35,938 nt of DNA from an uncultured Bacteroidales bacterium (lineage in GTDB: Bacteria > Bacteroidota > Bacteroidia > Bacteroidales > Bacteroidaceae): NCBI GenBank assembly GCA_946060685.1, contig CAMGOT010000005.1, positions 1 through 35,938 of the forward strand. The letters are read 5' to 3'. The position numbers and the translations under genes are program-made. The notes beneath the pieces were generated by a model. That model was not told where the DNA came from and ran no database searches. It worked only from the letters and a program-made list of their open reading frames with translations. Shown piece by piece: positions 26,901-33,451 of this stretch (positions are counted from its first letter, which is position 1; each line of letters opens with the position of its first letter).

Positions 26901-27047
26901 TTCGTCGTAGATGCTCTCTCCAAGGAAACTCGGCTTCGAAGTGTCGAGGTCGTAATCATCCGAACAGGAGAACATCAAGCCGCCAGCCGAAAGCAAAAGG
27001 CAGAGACCGACTGCGGTCTGACTCATGTTTGAAAAACGGTTTTTCAT
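23901..27047 (-). CDS. Large lipoprotein with four fasciclin (FAS1)-like domains
   Basis: First gene of the cluster; 1048 residues. The signal peptide ends LMFSC (Cys28), followed by S-D-D, which predicts surface exposure. I see four FAS1-like units by their paired motifs: about 45-275 (TLFVANDAAYEDFF; closing NGYFHEIDKVLVAPSN), 285-495 (GAMFVPSDAALKTYF; NNGVVYVMNKVVAPAD), 505-740 (SFFVPTDDGLGTYG; the closing part is diverged) and 745-1020 (YTVYVPSDDAVQAEI; SSYVVVHQIDKALHF). The last unit is interrupted by a highly charged, helix-prone insertion (about 855-915, rich in E, K, Y, P). No catalytic motif. FAS1 domains are known as adhesion and ligand-binding modules; its lead position, 9 bp from SusC, suggests a structural or capture role in the SusC/D complex (inference). 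Confidence 0.85.
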   Translation of the reverse strand: MKNRFSNMSQTAVGLCLLLSAGGLMFSCSDDYDLDTSKPSFLGESIYDELKARGNFQYTLRLIEDLDYADVLAKTGSKTLFVANDAAYEDFFKTTNWTTSAGTAVRKYDDLSMAQKKLLLNNAMLNNAYVLEMMSNCANGEKNLCLRQTSAASVTDSVKWWGKAELPNIQSETSDYPNFWNRFVSESSDRAGIYMAVDATTPMIVHFLEGQMKEKSITHEDVSFILGLNGKQNDWLDSDSENRSYVFGSKILPDGQDVVCTNGYFHEIDKVLVAPSNMAEEIRKNPATQIFSHILDRFSAPFYDGDLTYNYKSLYSNDVDSVFVKRYFAVRTTSGQLTTDPNGSNVKAGYPYLSFDPAWSQFMSTDSESAEKNMGAMFVPSDAALKTYFLNGGGRVLMERYATQVPVTEDNLLYNLDQVPLDIIQALVNNLMKNSFNETVPSKYLAIMNDARDQMFPTSDGYTTVAEYKAAIDTVMLSNNGVVYVMNKVVAPADYSSVIAPVLYSQNAQVMRAVVRADEAYIQGSQYANAPLQTYFSTYLKAMQSNFSFFVPTDDGLGTYGYVDPASLAAGNARNYMYWRYVYTTGNVASSGKRLPINAVAYTYNIDKGYDPTDKARGNDYRSLYNDLLTSTYGEVKKKLLIEMVNQHIVVHESGNDVRSGKKYYLSRTGAPVIVETAGEGNGVGMKVKGGFQEQLQKQGSAAAFNCVVTEVYDQSQQTNGYGNGMTYFLDRPMQPTTNSVYKVTTGMPSSSKFMELCEGVNDDVLKDAGFYDPYAESGSSDAETKWQRAAALFYIFLQGEKGGANYNIPSGDKLVRSFNNYRYTVYVPSDDAVQAEIDRGLPTWDEIQEYLDENLIRPTEPEGKPKMPTNTEAEDYEEQVKQYEQALKDWKDTPEYKTYEDNLKKDAAVKEKAQAMINTLVNFLKYHFQDESVFVDNLSDEGQYMTACIYDGNYLNLNVKQTPNSLVIKDADKQDVKVSAAQQNLIARDSHYNTTTNPRLIQSSSYVVVHQIDKALHFKPLGTDRWDAAWQSNKKAKAFLAKYGTQK

Positions 27048-27804
27048 ACTTGATGGTTAAATATTTTGATAATTGAATATATTTTCTTGCGTATTCCAAA
27101 AAAGCAACTGCAAATTATAGCAACTGCGAAATGAAGAATATCCATTTCCCTGCTATTCAGGTGCTGGATGCACACAAATTTTCAGTCTTGTATTTTTCAA
27201 AATCGGTATGAGAAGATAAAGGTTATGAAATAGGTAAGTATCGTCTACGGCTTTCAACGGCAAAGAAGCGCGCATAGCCTTTGACGCAGCAAATTTAACG
27301 GATTCTTATCAAACACCAAAAGTATTTTGTCTTTTTTTGTCATAACTGCTATTTTTTCATGACAATTCGGTAATTTGCACAGTATACAAAGGCAAATCAC
27401 AAGATAAAGATTTGGGGCCTCAAAGGGGTTAAAACACTATTTTCTGACCTTTTTCCTTAGTAGAAAAGCAAATACTCCCACAAACGACCTCTGCAAGCCA
27501 CCACTCCCATCACCCGTTTTCCCACACAAAACACCTCAACCCTACGTACAGAAAGAAGCTCGAAAAGAACGGAAAAAGGAACGCGCCATCCACCATCAAA
27601 ACACAACCGACACCCCCAAAACATAACCAACAAAAGGAACAAGGCCAGCAATAAACCTAACACAAATCATTTAATATATTTAATCATATTCCGCAATATG
27701 AAATAAGGCGAAAATTGTAAAAGTCGGGCAATCGTACCATAGATTTTTTTGCCCGTACGCACGCTGCTAACAGGGGAATTGCCGCGGTGTTGCAAATCCG
27801 CGTT
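27048..27804. other. Intergenic region upstream of the SusC/D-fasciclin cluster
   Basis: AT-rich near the gene, with the cluster promoter at 27290-27320 and two direct copies of GCAACTGC (27104-27111, 27120-27127) 16 bp apart in the leader. The part at about 27476-27665 is strikingly rich in A and C on the plus strand and poor in G and T. A 68-codon open frame on the minus strand there begins with a hydrophobic run, but this follows from the base bias, so no gene is called. Confidence 0.6.
27290..27320 (-). promoter_or_regulatory. Promoter of the SusC/D-fasciclin cluster
   Basis: On the minus strand TTTG (27317-27320) is followed after exactly 19 bp by TAAATTTG (27290-27297), a full match to the Bacteroidetes housekeeping promoter (-33 TTTG, -7 TAnnTTTG). 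Transcription would start near 27283, leaving a leader of about 235 nt before the first fasciclin gene, long enough for regulation at RNA level. Confidence 0.7.
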
Positions 27805-27875
27805 TTCAGAGAAGATATACTTCATCGGCAGGAGAAGATATACTTCATCGGCCAATGAAGTATATCTTCTCTGAA
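27805..27875. repeat. Direct-plus-inverted repeat with 21-bp perfect stem
   Basis: A unit containing GAAGATATACTTCATCGGC occurs twice in direct orientation (within 27805-27829 and 27832-27852) and once inverted (27855-27875). The outer arms 27805-27825 and 27855-27875 are perfectly complementary over 21 bp. The layout unit-unit-inverted unit resembles the one at 8220-8292, although the sequence differs. It lies downstream of cutC. Confidence 0.8.
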
Positions 27876-27896
27876 ATATCAGTAGTATTCCATGTT

Positions 27897-27965
27897 TTTC
27901 GGCCTGTACAGTTGGACACTCTTCAGCAGAAGACTTCCTGCCGTACAGGCCGAAAGAAAAGACAC
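27897..27965. repeat. Inverted repeat TTTCGGCCTGTAC downstream of cutC
   Basis: TTTCGGCCTGTAC (27897-27909) and GTACAGGCCGAAA (27953-27965) are perfect 13-bp inverted repeats separated by 43 bp. On the minus strand the stem is followed by A's rather than T's, so it is a poor terminator for cutC, whose stop is only 18 bp away. It may stabilise the 3' end of the cutC transcript. Confidence 0.65.
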
Positions 27966-27982
27966 CTTCTTTGTGCCAAAAA

Positions 27983-28792
27983 TCATCCAATGGCTTCCAC
28001 CACGGCACGAACACTCTCAACGCTGGTTTCCATAGTGGCATACTCATCCGTCCCGGGAGTTCCCATAGATACTCCAGCGTGACGATAGCGCATTGCCGAA
28101 GGTTGGACGGCGCGTAGGCTGGCATGGATTTCCTGAGCCCCCGTAGCATCGAGAATCCTTGCGGCATTGCCGACATTGACTCCACACCCGGGCATGATGA
28201 TGATGCGGCCTGCCGCCTGGCCTACCAAATCTTTCAGCAAGGGAATGCCATCCATGGCATTGGAAGCCTGGCCACTGGTGAGAATACGATGAAACCCGAG
28301 GCTGACAAGCTCTTCAAGGGCATGGAACGGCTGACGACATACATCGAAAGCACGATGAAAGGTCAGAGAGACAGGACGCAGCTGCCGACAGTCGATGCCG
28401 TAGCAGTCATCACCCTGCCCAACAGCGGCCTCCACGAAACGCCTGCATGCAGAAACATCCACATCGCCGTCGGGGGTAAGGGCACCTACCACCACCCCGT
28501 CCGCTCCGGCTCTTCGTGCAAGAAGAATATCGCGCACGATGATATCCTGCTCTTCATCATCGTACAGAAAATCACCGGAACGCGGACGGATAAGGACGTG
28601 ATGCCGGATTCCTCTGACTTTCAATGCGGCTTCTATCAAAGCAAGGCTGGGAGTGATTCCGCCCTCTGCGAGTCCGGAACAGAGTTCAACACGATAAGCT
28701 CCACCCTGGACTGCACGATGCACGCTTAGAATGGAACCACAGCAAACTTCAAGATAGCGATTCAATGTTGGCATACGATTCAATGTTGGCAT
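27983..28792 (-). CDS. cutC: CutC-family protein (copper homeostasis family)
   Basis: TIM-barrel protein of the CutC family, historically linked to copper homeostasis; its biochemical role remains unsettled. Family signatures are clear: LEVCCGSILSVHRAVQGGAYRVELCS near the N terminus (in parts), ITPSLALIE, HVLIRPRSGDFLYDDEE and the C-terminal GCGVNVGNAARIL segment. Length 269 residues from the outer ATG. The start region is a perfect 18-bp tandem duplication (28758-28775, 28776-28793), so the protein would begin MPTLNRMPTLNRYLEV. The inner ATG (28774) gives 263 residues and would suffice; I keep the outer one because it retains the original upstream sequence. It is 58 bp downstream of pyrD, possibly on the same transcript. 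Confidence 0.9.
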   Translation of the reverse strand: MPTLNRMPTLNRYLEVCCGSILSVHRAVQGGAYRVELCSGLAEGGITPSLALIEAALKVRGIRHHVLIRPRSGDFLYDDEEQDIIVRDILLARRAGADGVVVGALTPDGDVDVSACRRFVEAAVGQGDDCYGIDCRQLRPVSLTFHRAFDVCRQPFHALEELVSLGFHRILTSGQASNAMDGIPLLKDLVGQAAGRIIIMPGCGVNVGNAARILDATGAQEIHASLRAVQPSAMRYRHAGVSMGTPGTDEYATMETSVESVRAVVEAIG

Positions 28793-28793
28793 A
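28758..28793. repeat. 18-bp tandem duplication across the cutC start codon
   Basis: CGATTCAATGTTGGCATA occurs twice without spacing (28758-28775 and 28776-28793). Each copy carries an ATG on the minus strand in the same frame, so the duplication adds six residues (MPTLNR) or an alternative start. Confidence 0.9.
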
Positions 28794-28824
28794 AATAAGG
28801 AACGTTCTGTTGTACGCCGTTATC

Positions 28825-28850
28825 GTCATGGAGTATACGACACTCCTGAC
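28825..28850. other. Small hairpin directly after the pyrD stop codon
   Basis: GTCA-T-GGAGT (28825-28834) pairs with ACTCC-TGAC (28842-28850) with one bulged base and a seven-base loop. No T-run follows on the minus strand, so it may be a weak terminator or an mRNA 3'-end stabiliser between pyrD and cutC. Confidence 0.35.
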
Positions 28851-29759
28851 TTAGCGAATACATCCTATAATTTCATGGATATCCTTCACTCCATGCGCAT
28901 CAAGCCATTCGTTCATGCCATCGATAACCTTTATCGTGACCGTAGGATCGACAAAATTGGCAGTTCCTATCTGTATGGCAGAAGCACCGAGCATCATGAA
29001 CTCCAGGGCATCGGTAGCATTGGATATACCTCCAAGACCGATGACGGGAATCTTCACGGCCTTGGCCACCTGACTAACCATACGAAGCGCCACGGGCTTT
29101 ACACAGGGGCCGGAGAGTCCGCCAGTGCCGATACTCAGCCGCGAACACCGACGTTCGATGTCGACACTCATACCCATCAAAGTATTGATGAGAGAAACGG
29201 CATCAGCACCCTCGTCCTCCACAGCACGGGCAATGGAAGCGATGTCTGTCACATTGGGGGAGAGTTTCACGATGAGGGTCTTATGATAGACCTTGCGTAC
29301 GGCACGCACCACGGATGCAGCCCCCTGACAAGAAGTCCCGAACGCCATACCGCCGTCCTTGACATTCGGACAGGAGATGTTCAGTTCTATGGCCGGTATG
29401 CGCTGGAGACTGTCGATGCGAGCGGCACATGCTGCATAGTTTTCAGGATCTGATCCCGAGACATTGACAATGACATTGCTGTCGACATCCTTCAGGAGAG
29501 GATAGATGTTTTGGGCGAAATATTCAACACCCTTGTTCTGAAGTCCCACACAATTGAGCATACCCGCTGCCGACTCTGCCATACGGGGATAGTCGTTGCC
29601 CTGACGCGGCAGGAGCGTGGTGCCTTTGACCACAAAACCACCCAGACGGTTGAGGTCGACAAGATCTGCAAACTCCAGACCGTAGCCAAAAGTGCCGGAT
29701 GCGGTAAGTACGGGATTCTTGAGCGAGATATTTCCTATATTGACTTTCAGATTTGCCAT
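28851..29759 (-). CDS. pyrD: Dihydroorotate dehydrogenase B (NAD+), catalytic subunit PyrD
   Basis: Fourth step of de novo pyrimidine synthesis: oxidises dihydroorotate to orotate on FMN and passes the electrons to PyrK and then NAD+. The 302-residue TIM barrel is class 1B: Cys130 in [10 protein letters not shown] is the catalytic base residue, where class 2 enzymes use serine. The FMN-binding parts are visible in [20 protein letters not shown] and [20 protein letters not shown] (in parts). It follows pyrK by 30 bp, and the two subunits form a heterotetramer in known systems. The cytoplasmic location is consistent with absence of a signal peptide or membrane segment. Confidence 0.97.
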   Translation of the reverse strand: MANLKVNIGNISLKNPVLTASGTFGYGLEFADLVDLNRLGGFVVKGTTLLPRQGNDYPRMAESAAGMLNCVGLQNKGVEYFAQNIYPLLKDVDSNVIVNVSGSDPENYAACAARIDSLQRIPAIELNISCPNVKDGGMAFGTSCQGAASVVRAVRKVYHKTLIVKLSPNVTDIASIARAVEDEGADAVSLINTLMGMSVDIERRCSRLSIGTGGLSGPCVKPVALRMVSQVAKAVKIPVIGLGGISNATDALEFMMLGASAIQIGTANFVDPTVTIKVIDGMNEWLDAHGVKDIHEIIGCIR

Positions 29760-29789
29760 AACGAGAAAATTTTAAAGACTTTCCATAAA

Positions 29790-30560
29790 TTAGAACCATG
29801 TGAGGGCTGTGGTGGGGAACACCGGACCTTCGGTACAAACGCAAACATTGCCACGCACCGTCTTTTCCACGCAGCAAAGGCAGGCACCGAGACCACAGGC
29901 CATCATGTTCTCCAGACTCACTTCACAGTCCACCTGGGCATCACGAGCCCAAAGCGCAACGGCACGCATCATGGGTTTCGGCCCACAGGCAGCAACAGCA
30001 TCGAACTTCTGACGCTGGAGGATGGAATGCTGGGTGACGAAACCACGCTCACCGCGTGTAGCATCCTCTGTGGTGACATAAACGGGACCTATCTCCTCAA
30101 ATCGTTCCAACTGCAGAATATCTTTGGCAGACCGGCCTCCAAGGAGGAAATGCGGACGTGCGCCGGACTCGCGCAATGCTTTTCCATAATAAAGCATGGG
30201 GGCTGTGCCAACGCCACCTCCCACAAGCAGAATATCACCATCATGGTAGACTTCAAAGCCATTGCCCAGAGGGAAGAGGGTACTAAGGGTGTCACCGGGC
30301 TTCAGACGACTTAAAGCGGCCGTTCCTGGACCTATGACATGAATCAGAATATCCAGACGGTTGGCAGCCACGTCGCACCAGTTGATGCTGATAGGACGGC
30401 GCAGCATCACACGAGGCTCTCCCACGACTTGCAGCTGCACAAACTGCCCGGGAATGCACTCTGGCATGGGGCCAAGGGGATTGGAGAGAGAAATCAGCAC
30501 ATAATCAGCACGCAGAAAATCCACGCGCTCTACGAGAAGGTCAATAAGATGTTTTTCCAT
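29790..30560 (-). CDS. pyrK: Dihydroorotate dehydrogenase B, electron transfer subunit PyrK
   Basis: Flavin and iron-sulfur subunit that carries electrons from PyrD FMN to NAD+. The 256 residues show the ferredoxin-reductase fold: FAD-binding RRPISI (54-59), nucleotide-binding GGGVGTAPM (114-122), and a C-terminal cysteine cluster for a [2Fe-2S] centre, Cys222, Cys227 and Cys230 followed by Cys240 or Cys242. C-x4-C-x2-C followed by a fourth cysteine is the family pattern. Start at MEKHLIDLLV. Upstream, 74 bp separate it from the substrate-binding-protein gene; downstream pyrD follows by 30 bp. Confidence 0.96.
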   Translation of the reverse strand: MEKHLIDLLVERVDFLRADYVLISLSNPLGPMPECIPGQFVQLQVVGEPRVMLRRPISINWCDVAANRLDILIHVIGPGTAALSRLKPGDTLSTLFPLGNGFEVYHDGDILLVGGGVGTAPMLYYGKALRESGARPHFLLGGRSAKDILQLERFEEIGPVYVTTEDATRGERGFVTQHSILQRQKFDAVAACGPKPMMRAVALWARDAQVDCEVSLENMMACGLGACLCCVEKTVRGNVCVCTEGPVFPTTALTWF

Positions 30561-30634
30561 ATATCAGGGTATTCAATTTTTATTGGAAGGGATTGCCTAC
30601 AAGAAGGCGTGCCGGAAAGACAGCATATGCACAC

Positions 30635-31666
30635 CTACTTGCCCACCTTATAGGCAGGCAGGCGCAGGGTGTCGATAACCTGCGACGGCAGATGATAGAC
30701 TTTTATGAGTGCGCTATCGGCAGCGTGCGTGCCGCGACGATTAAGGTCGGCAGCAGCACGGGCATAAACTTTTTTAAGAAGGTCGGCCTGCTGTAGTTTG
30801 CGTGGATTCTTCAGCACCTCACTACGGAAACAGAGGGCAGAACGACTAATGCTGTCGGGAGCACTCCACACCACCCTATGGCCGCGAAGCATAGCGCAAG
30901 TGGCATAAGGTTCCGGCAACAGGGCTGCATCCACCTGAGCCTCGGTGAGCATATCCGTACGGATACCAAAATCGTTGATCTGCGCCTGATAGACATCCGT
31001 CTCCTTTAGTCCTGCACCAGCGAGAGCCTCGCCCATACAGGCTGAAGATGCAGAGAAACGGGAAATGGCGACTGTACGCTTCTGAAGTTTTTTCACCTCG
31101 CGGATGCGGACTGTAGAACTGGTGAGGAGCCGCCACAACGACTGCAGACGGATGACTTCCGTAAGTGCAGGCATGGGGTGGAACGCACGAGGGGCAACCT
31201 TTGTCCCGACCTTTTTGCTTCCACGCTTAGTGGCATTCGATTTCTCGACAGACTTTGCGCTGCTACGATTCGCATCAGGCATGGACGCCTTGCCCTCTAC
31301 CTTCTGATAGCGGGCAAGACGCTGGTCGTCGAACACTGCTCCGTCGAAACGGCGGGTGCGGCGCATGATGGAATCCACATCAAACTGTGAGGTCTCCGTG
31401 CGGATATTGAGCGCAAGTTTCATACTATCCGCCATACCGCTCATTACAGCATGATAGAGGGGCAGGCAGTCGAGTGTGGGAGTAAGAATAATATTCAGGG
31501 CAAGGGTATCAGCAACAGAAGCATCCTCAGGGACAACATCGGCAAGGGAATCATCAGGACGCGTCGACAGCCATAGTGCCAACCCTGCAATGAGGAGGAC
31601 TACCAAACCGGCTATCATGCGATATCGCATCAGGAACTGCACTATGGGATGTTCGGAGTTGAGCAT
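30635..31666 (-). CDS. Membrane-anchored NMT1/THI5-like substrate-binding protein
   Basis: A 343-residue protein with one N-terminal membrane anchor (about 17-35) and no lipobox, then a type 2 periplasmic-binding fold. LTPTLDCLPLYHAVMSG (61-77, in parts) matches the first strand and helix of NMT1/THI5-like ABC binding proteins, and EAQVDAALLPEPYATCAML (242-260) is their typical second-lobe motif. Between the lobes lies a basic, Ser/Lys/Ala-rich low-complexity insertion (about 121-163). Related proteins bind sulfonates, pyrimidine precursors or similar small molecules, but no ABC permease or ATPase gene is present nearby, so the ligand and the partner are unknown. It precedes pyrK by 74 bp; a link to pyrimidine metabolism would be speculation. 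Confidence 0.75.
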   Translation of the reverse strand: MLNSEHPIVQFLMRYRMIAGLVVLLIAGLALWLSTRPDDSLADVVPEDASVADTLALNIILTPTLDCLPLYHAVMSGMADSMKLALNIRTETSQFDVDSIMRRTRRFDGAVFDDQRLARYQKVEGKASMPDANRSSAKSVEKSNATKRGSKKVGTKVAPRAFHPMPALTEVIRLQSLWRLLTSSTVRIREVKKLQKRTVAISRFSASSACMGEALAGAGLKETDVYQAQINDFGIRTDMLTEAQVDAALLPEPYATCAMLRGHRVVWSAPDSISRSALCFRSEVLKNPRKLQQADLLKKVYARAAADLNRRGTHAADSALIKVYHLPSQVIDTLRLPAYKVGK

Positions 31667-31842
31667 AAAGAAATCAGGAAGAATGCGGAATGTATACGTA
31701 GACTAAAAAGGGAAAGAAGGGTAAAAAAAGAGGAGAGCGGCAGAAAATCGAGTGGTGGCAAAACAGGCAAAGGCTTTTGAGGACTGCACATGCAGAGATA
31801 ATGCGGCTTCTGAAAAAGGAATAAGCAGCACAGCATGAAAAG

Positions 31843-31877
31843 GGCCCCGTCAACCCCTATAAAAGATTGACGGGGCC
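31843..31877 (-). terminator. Intrinsic terminator of pgk
   Basis: GGCCCCGTCAA (31843-31853) and TTGACGGGGCC (31867-31877) form a perfect 11-bp GC-rich stem with a 13-base loop. It lies 16 bp downstream of the pgk stop; on the minus strand it is followed by CTTTTC. Confidence 0.85.
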
Positions 31878-31893
31878 GTACTTCTTCTTATTC

Positions 31894-33138
31894 TTAGCCC
31901 TTGATGGCAGCAATTCCAGGAAGAACCTTGCCCTCGATAGCCTCAAGGAGAGCACCTCCACCCGTGGAAATGTAGGAAACCTTGTCGGTCAAACCGAACT
32001 TGGTGACACAAGCCACAGAGTCGCCGCCACCGATGAGGGAGAATGCGCCCTCAGCGGTAGCCTCGGCAATAGCCTCACCGATGGCACGGCTACCAGCGGT
32101 GAAGTTGTCGAATTCAAAAACACCGGCAGGACCGTTCCAGAGGATGGTCTTGCAGCCCTTGATGGCATCGGCGAAAAGCTTCTGTGCCTCGGGACCTGCA
32201 TCAAGACCCTCCCATCCTTCAGGGATGGCGTTGGAAGGACATACCTGGGTATTGGCATCGTTTGCAAAAGCATCGGCTACTACTGCATCGGGAGCCATGA
32301 CGAGTTCCACGCCGTTCTTCTTTGCCAGCTCCTCAACACCGAGAGCAACATCGAGCTTATCCAGCTCTACAATGCTGTTACCAATCTCTCCACCGTGAGC
32401 CTTGGCGAAGGTATAGGTCATACCACCGCAAAGGATGAGCTTGTCGACCTTGCCAAGAAGATTTTCGATGATACCAATTTTGGACGACACCTTGGAGCCT
32501 CCCATGATGGCAATGAAGGGACGCTTGATGTCGCTCAGCACGGCATCAACAGCCTTTACCTCCTTTTCCATCAGGAAGCCAAGCATCTTGTGGTCAGCAT
32601 CGAAATAGTCGGCGATGACAGCGGTAGAAGCGTGCTTACGATGAGCGGTGCCGAAAGCGTCCATCACGTAGATGTCGGCATAGCTTGCAAGGGTCTTGGC
32701 AAACTCCTTCTGACGCTCCTTCATTTCCTTCTTAGCCTCGTCGAACTCAGGGGTTCCCTTCTCGACTCCTACAGGCTTGCCTTCCTCCTCGGGATAGTAG
32801 CGGAGGTTCTCCAGCAGCAGCACTTCTCCGGGCTTGAGTGCGGCAGCAGCCTCCTGTGCCTTGGCGCAATCGGGAGCAAAAGCCACGGGAGCACCGAGTG
32901 CCTCGGCCACGGCATCCTTGATCTGTCCAAGAGAAAGTTCAGGCTTCACCTTACCCTTGGGCTTACCCATATGGCTCATGATGATGAGGGCACCACCCTG
33001 CTCCAGGATGTGCTTGAGAGTGGGGAGAGCACCGCGGATGCGGGTGTCATCGGTAATCTTACCGTCCTGAAGAGGTACATTGAAGTCTACGCGAACGATA
33101 GCCTTCTTACCTGCAAAATTGCATTCAGAAATAGTCAT
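31894..33138 (-). CDS. pgk: Phosphoglycerate kinase
   Basis: Glycolytic enzyme that transfers phosphate from 1,3-bisphosphoglycerate to ADP. The 414 residues show the standard two-domain layout: RVDFNVPL (16-23) and SHMGKPKG in the N-terminal substrate domain, GGSKVSSKI (a common variant of GGAKV), WNGPAGVFE, and the nucleotide-binding GGGDSVA and STGGGALLE near the C terminus. The start [23 protein letters not shown] fits the family. It is flanked by its own promoter (33180-33210) and terminator (31843-31877), so it is probably monocistronic. Confidence 0.98.
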   Translation of the reverse strand: MTISECNFAGKKAIVRVDFNVPLQDGKITDDTRIRGALPTLKHILEQGGALIIMSHMGKPKGKVKPELSLGQIKDAVAEALGAPVAFAPDCAKAQEAAAALKPGEVLLLENLRYYPEEEGKPVGVEKGTPEFDEAKKEMKERQKEFAKTLASYADIYVMDAFGTAHRKHASTAVIADYFDADHKMLGFLMEKEVKAVDAVLSDIKRPFIAIMGGSKVSSKIGIIENLLGKVDKLILCGGMTYTFAKAHGGEIGNSIVELDKLDVALGVEELAKKNGVELVMAPDAVVADAFANDANTQVCPSNAIPEGWEGLDAGPEAQKLFADAIKGCKTILWNGPAGVFEFDNFTAGSRAIGEAIAEATAEGAFSLIGGGDSVACVTKFGLTDKVSYISTGGGALLEAIEGKVLPGIAAIKG

Positions 33139-33179
33139 TGTTTCGATTATGTTTTAAAATTTATGGGTTTTCATTGCCG

Positions 33180-33210
33180 CAAATTTACAACTAAAATTCG
33201 AGCATACAAA
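33180..33210 (-). promoter_or_regulatory. Promoter of pgk
   Basis: On the minus strand TTTG (33207-33210) is followed after exactly 19 bp by TAAATTTG (33180-33187), a full Bacteroidetes promoter with the same boxes and spacing as the one before the SusC/D cluster. The start of transcription would lie near 33173, giving a leader of about 35 nt. Confidence 0.8.
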
Positions 33211-33314
33211 CTTTGCATGGATTTTTTTGTAAAAAACTCCCGTTTTCATTCCGCAAGCGGTACGGAAACCCTCAAAAATCAGCCATGAGTGGCTCAGGGG
33301 GAAAAGCCACAAAA

Positions 33315-33350
33315 GGCCCCGCTTCCACAAGAATTGCAGAAAGCGGGGCC
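33315..33350 (-). terminator. Intrinsic terminator of rpsA
   Basis: GGCCCCGCTT (33315-33324) pairs with AAGCGGGGCC (33341-33350), a perfect 10-bp stem with a 16-base loop. On the minus strand it is followed by TTTTGTGG. It lies about 100 bp downstream of the rpsA stop codon. Confidence 0.85.
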
Positions 33351-33451
33351 AGACAATCAAATATAAAAGAAGAAGATGTATCTTACAAAGAGAAATTGCA
33401 AAAAGCAACTACTCCCAAAAGTCAAACTCCATTCTGGCAGGAACGGTGGGA

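Noticed and set aside
8645-27047. Classical polysaccharide utilisation locus
   Set aside because: SusC/SusD pairs are present but no glycoside hydrolase, polysaccharide lyase, sulfatase or dedicated sensor is encoded, so a glycan target should not be assumed.
27457-27663. 68-codon minus-strand open frame with a hydrophobic start
   Set aside because: The hydrophobic residues follow from the T/G-rich minus strand of the A/C-rich block; no upstream promoter or homology is visible.
27667-28185. 172-codon minus-strand open frame between the cluster and cutC
   Set aside because: Its first part overlaps cutC in another frame and the rest runs through the hairpin repeats at 27805-27965; no family resemblance.
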